Shown: in pieces, positions 5,343 through 5,644 of the stretch | How the letters are laid out: each line of letters begins with the position of its first letter | Position numbering within the stretch: position 1 is the first letter of the stretch | NCBI GenBank assembly: GCA_910583885.1 | Contig: CAJUAC010000114.1 | Span: 1-5,644, forward strand | DNA: 5,644 nt | Source: an uncultured Oscillospiraceae bacterium | GTDB lineage: Bacteria; Bacillota; Clostridia; Oscillospirales; Oscillospiraceae | Reading direction: 5' to 3' | Notes under the pieces: generated by a model | Seen by the model: only the letters and a program-made list of their open reading frames with translations | Databases searched by the model: none | Told to the model about the DNA's origin: nothing | Position numbers and translations under genes: made by a program

Positions 5343-5643
5343 CCGCCGGCGCAAGCGGCTGAACCTCTCGTTCTCCATGGCATCACCCCTCCAGCGGGAG
5401 ACATGGAGACGGCTGTGCGCCATCCCCTCCGGGCAGCGGACGGACGCTGTGTGCCGCGCCGTCTGCCGGATGTATGAGCAGGACACTCTGCTGGAGGCTG
5501 TCCGCCAGATCATCCGGGAGGAGCTGCGCGGCGTGGAACTTATCTCAGCAAAAGAAAAAGCAGAGCAGCCGCAGGCCGGGGACGTGGATGACAACGTCCT
5601 CGGCTTTCTGCTTGCGCTGCAAAACGATGGAGGTGACGAATGA
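5332..5643 (+). CDS. parR: ParR-like ribbon-helix-helix centromere-binding protein
   Basis: The start is the ATG at 5332, with AGGTG at 5322-5326 five bases upstream, inside the end of the previous gene (11-base overlap). The frame is open further upstream to 5221, but that part is low-complexity sequence overlapping the previous gene and is rejected. The 103 residues show a basic N-terminus (RRRKRLN), a strand RLNLSFSM (9-16), then helix, turn and helix (LQRETWRRLCAI, then RTDAVCRAVCRMYEQ, 36-50), the layout of a ribbon-helix-helix DNA-binding dimer. A helical EAVRQIIREELRG (55-67), an acidic linker and a C-terminal DDNVLGFLLALQ (86-97) follow. In ParR proteins the N-terminus binds centromere repeats and the C-terminal helix contacts the ParM filament; the layout fits. 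Size fits the family (about 100-120). The assignment rests on fold pattern plus the nearby parM-like gene. Confidence 0.78.
   Translation: MNDNRRRKRLNLSFSMASPLQRETWRRLCAIPSGQRTDAVCRAVCRMYEQDTLLEAVRQIIREELRGVELISAKEKAEQPQAGDVDDNVLGFLLALQNDGGDE
5629..5636 (+). promoter_or_regulatory. Shine-Dalgarno site for a gene leaving the window
   Basis: GGAGGTGA is a full match to the 16S rRNA anti-Shine-Dalgarno and ends 3 bases before an ATG at 5640. No gene inside the window uses it, so it argues that a further operon member starts at the right edge. Confidence 0.7.
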
Positions 5644-5644
5644 T
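5640..5644 (+). CDS. Probable start of the next operon gene (first codon only)
   Basis: An ATG at 5640-5642 overlaps the TGA of the ParR-like gene as ATGA, the same junction seen at 293, 1039, 3253 and 3822. It stands behind GGAGGTGA. Only the start codon and two further bases are visible, so nothing can be said of the product. Confidence 0.55.

Noticed and set aside
1..5644. RNA genes, CRISPR array, insertion sequences, attachment sites
   Set aside because: No tRNA- or rRNA-like segment, regularly spaced repeat, terminal inverted repeat, transposase or integrase motif was seen. Nearly all bases are accounted for by overlapping + strand genes.

Overview
This 5.6 kb window is one densely packed operon read entirely on the + strand. 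It holds seven complete genes, the 3' end of an eighth at the left edge and the first codon of a probable ninth at the right edge. No gap between genes exceeds 12 bases, so there is no room for internal promoters or terminators, and none was seen. The GC-rich coding, strong purine-rich Shine-Dalgarno sites (GGAGGTGA, AAAGGAGG) and protein types suggest a GC-rich gut Firmicute of the Clostridia (Oscillospiraceae/Lachnospiraceae type). The ParM/ParR-like pair and the run of unnamed accessory genes suggest a plasmid or integrative conjugative element rather than core chromosome. That assignment is inference; no transfer, replication or integrase gene lies in the window.

Layout from left to right: (1) 1-296, C-terminal end of an unknown protein; (2) 293-1042, a 249-residue paralogue of it in direct tandem, sharing the C-terminal YVCCPEDAG motif; (3) 1039-1461, a 140-residue unknown protein with a Pro/Ala/Gly-rich start; (4) 1464-2609, a 381-residue protein with an N-terminal coiled coil and a C-terminal domain marked by QYxDxWGEG and FW; (5) 2606-3256, a DUF4240-family protein starting with GTG; (6) 3253-3825, a 190-residue diverged stand-alone version of the C-terminal half of gene 4; (7) 3822-4748, a ParM/StbA-type actin-like ATPase; (8) 4761-5342, a third member of the QYxDGWG family; (9) 5332-5643, a ribbon-helix-helix ParR-like protein; (10) an ATG at 5640 behind a strong Shine-Dalgarno that probably opens the next gene.

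The recognisable function is DNA segregation: ParM-type proteins polymerise with ATP into filaments, and ParR-type proteins bind a centromere and couple it to the filament. The usual parM-parR adjacency is interrupted here by a member of the QYxDGWG family, and two more members lie just upstream. Five of the nine substantial coding regions belong to two paralogous families (genes 1/2 and genes 4/6/8), so much of the operon has grown by duplication and divergence. Five confirmed or probable junctions use a 4-base ATGA or GTGA overlap with the ribosome site buried in the upstream C-terminus, which predicts tight translational coupling. The roles of the two expanded families are unknown. Their possible link to segregation rests on position only.
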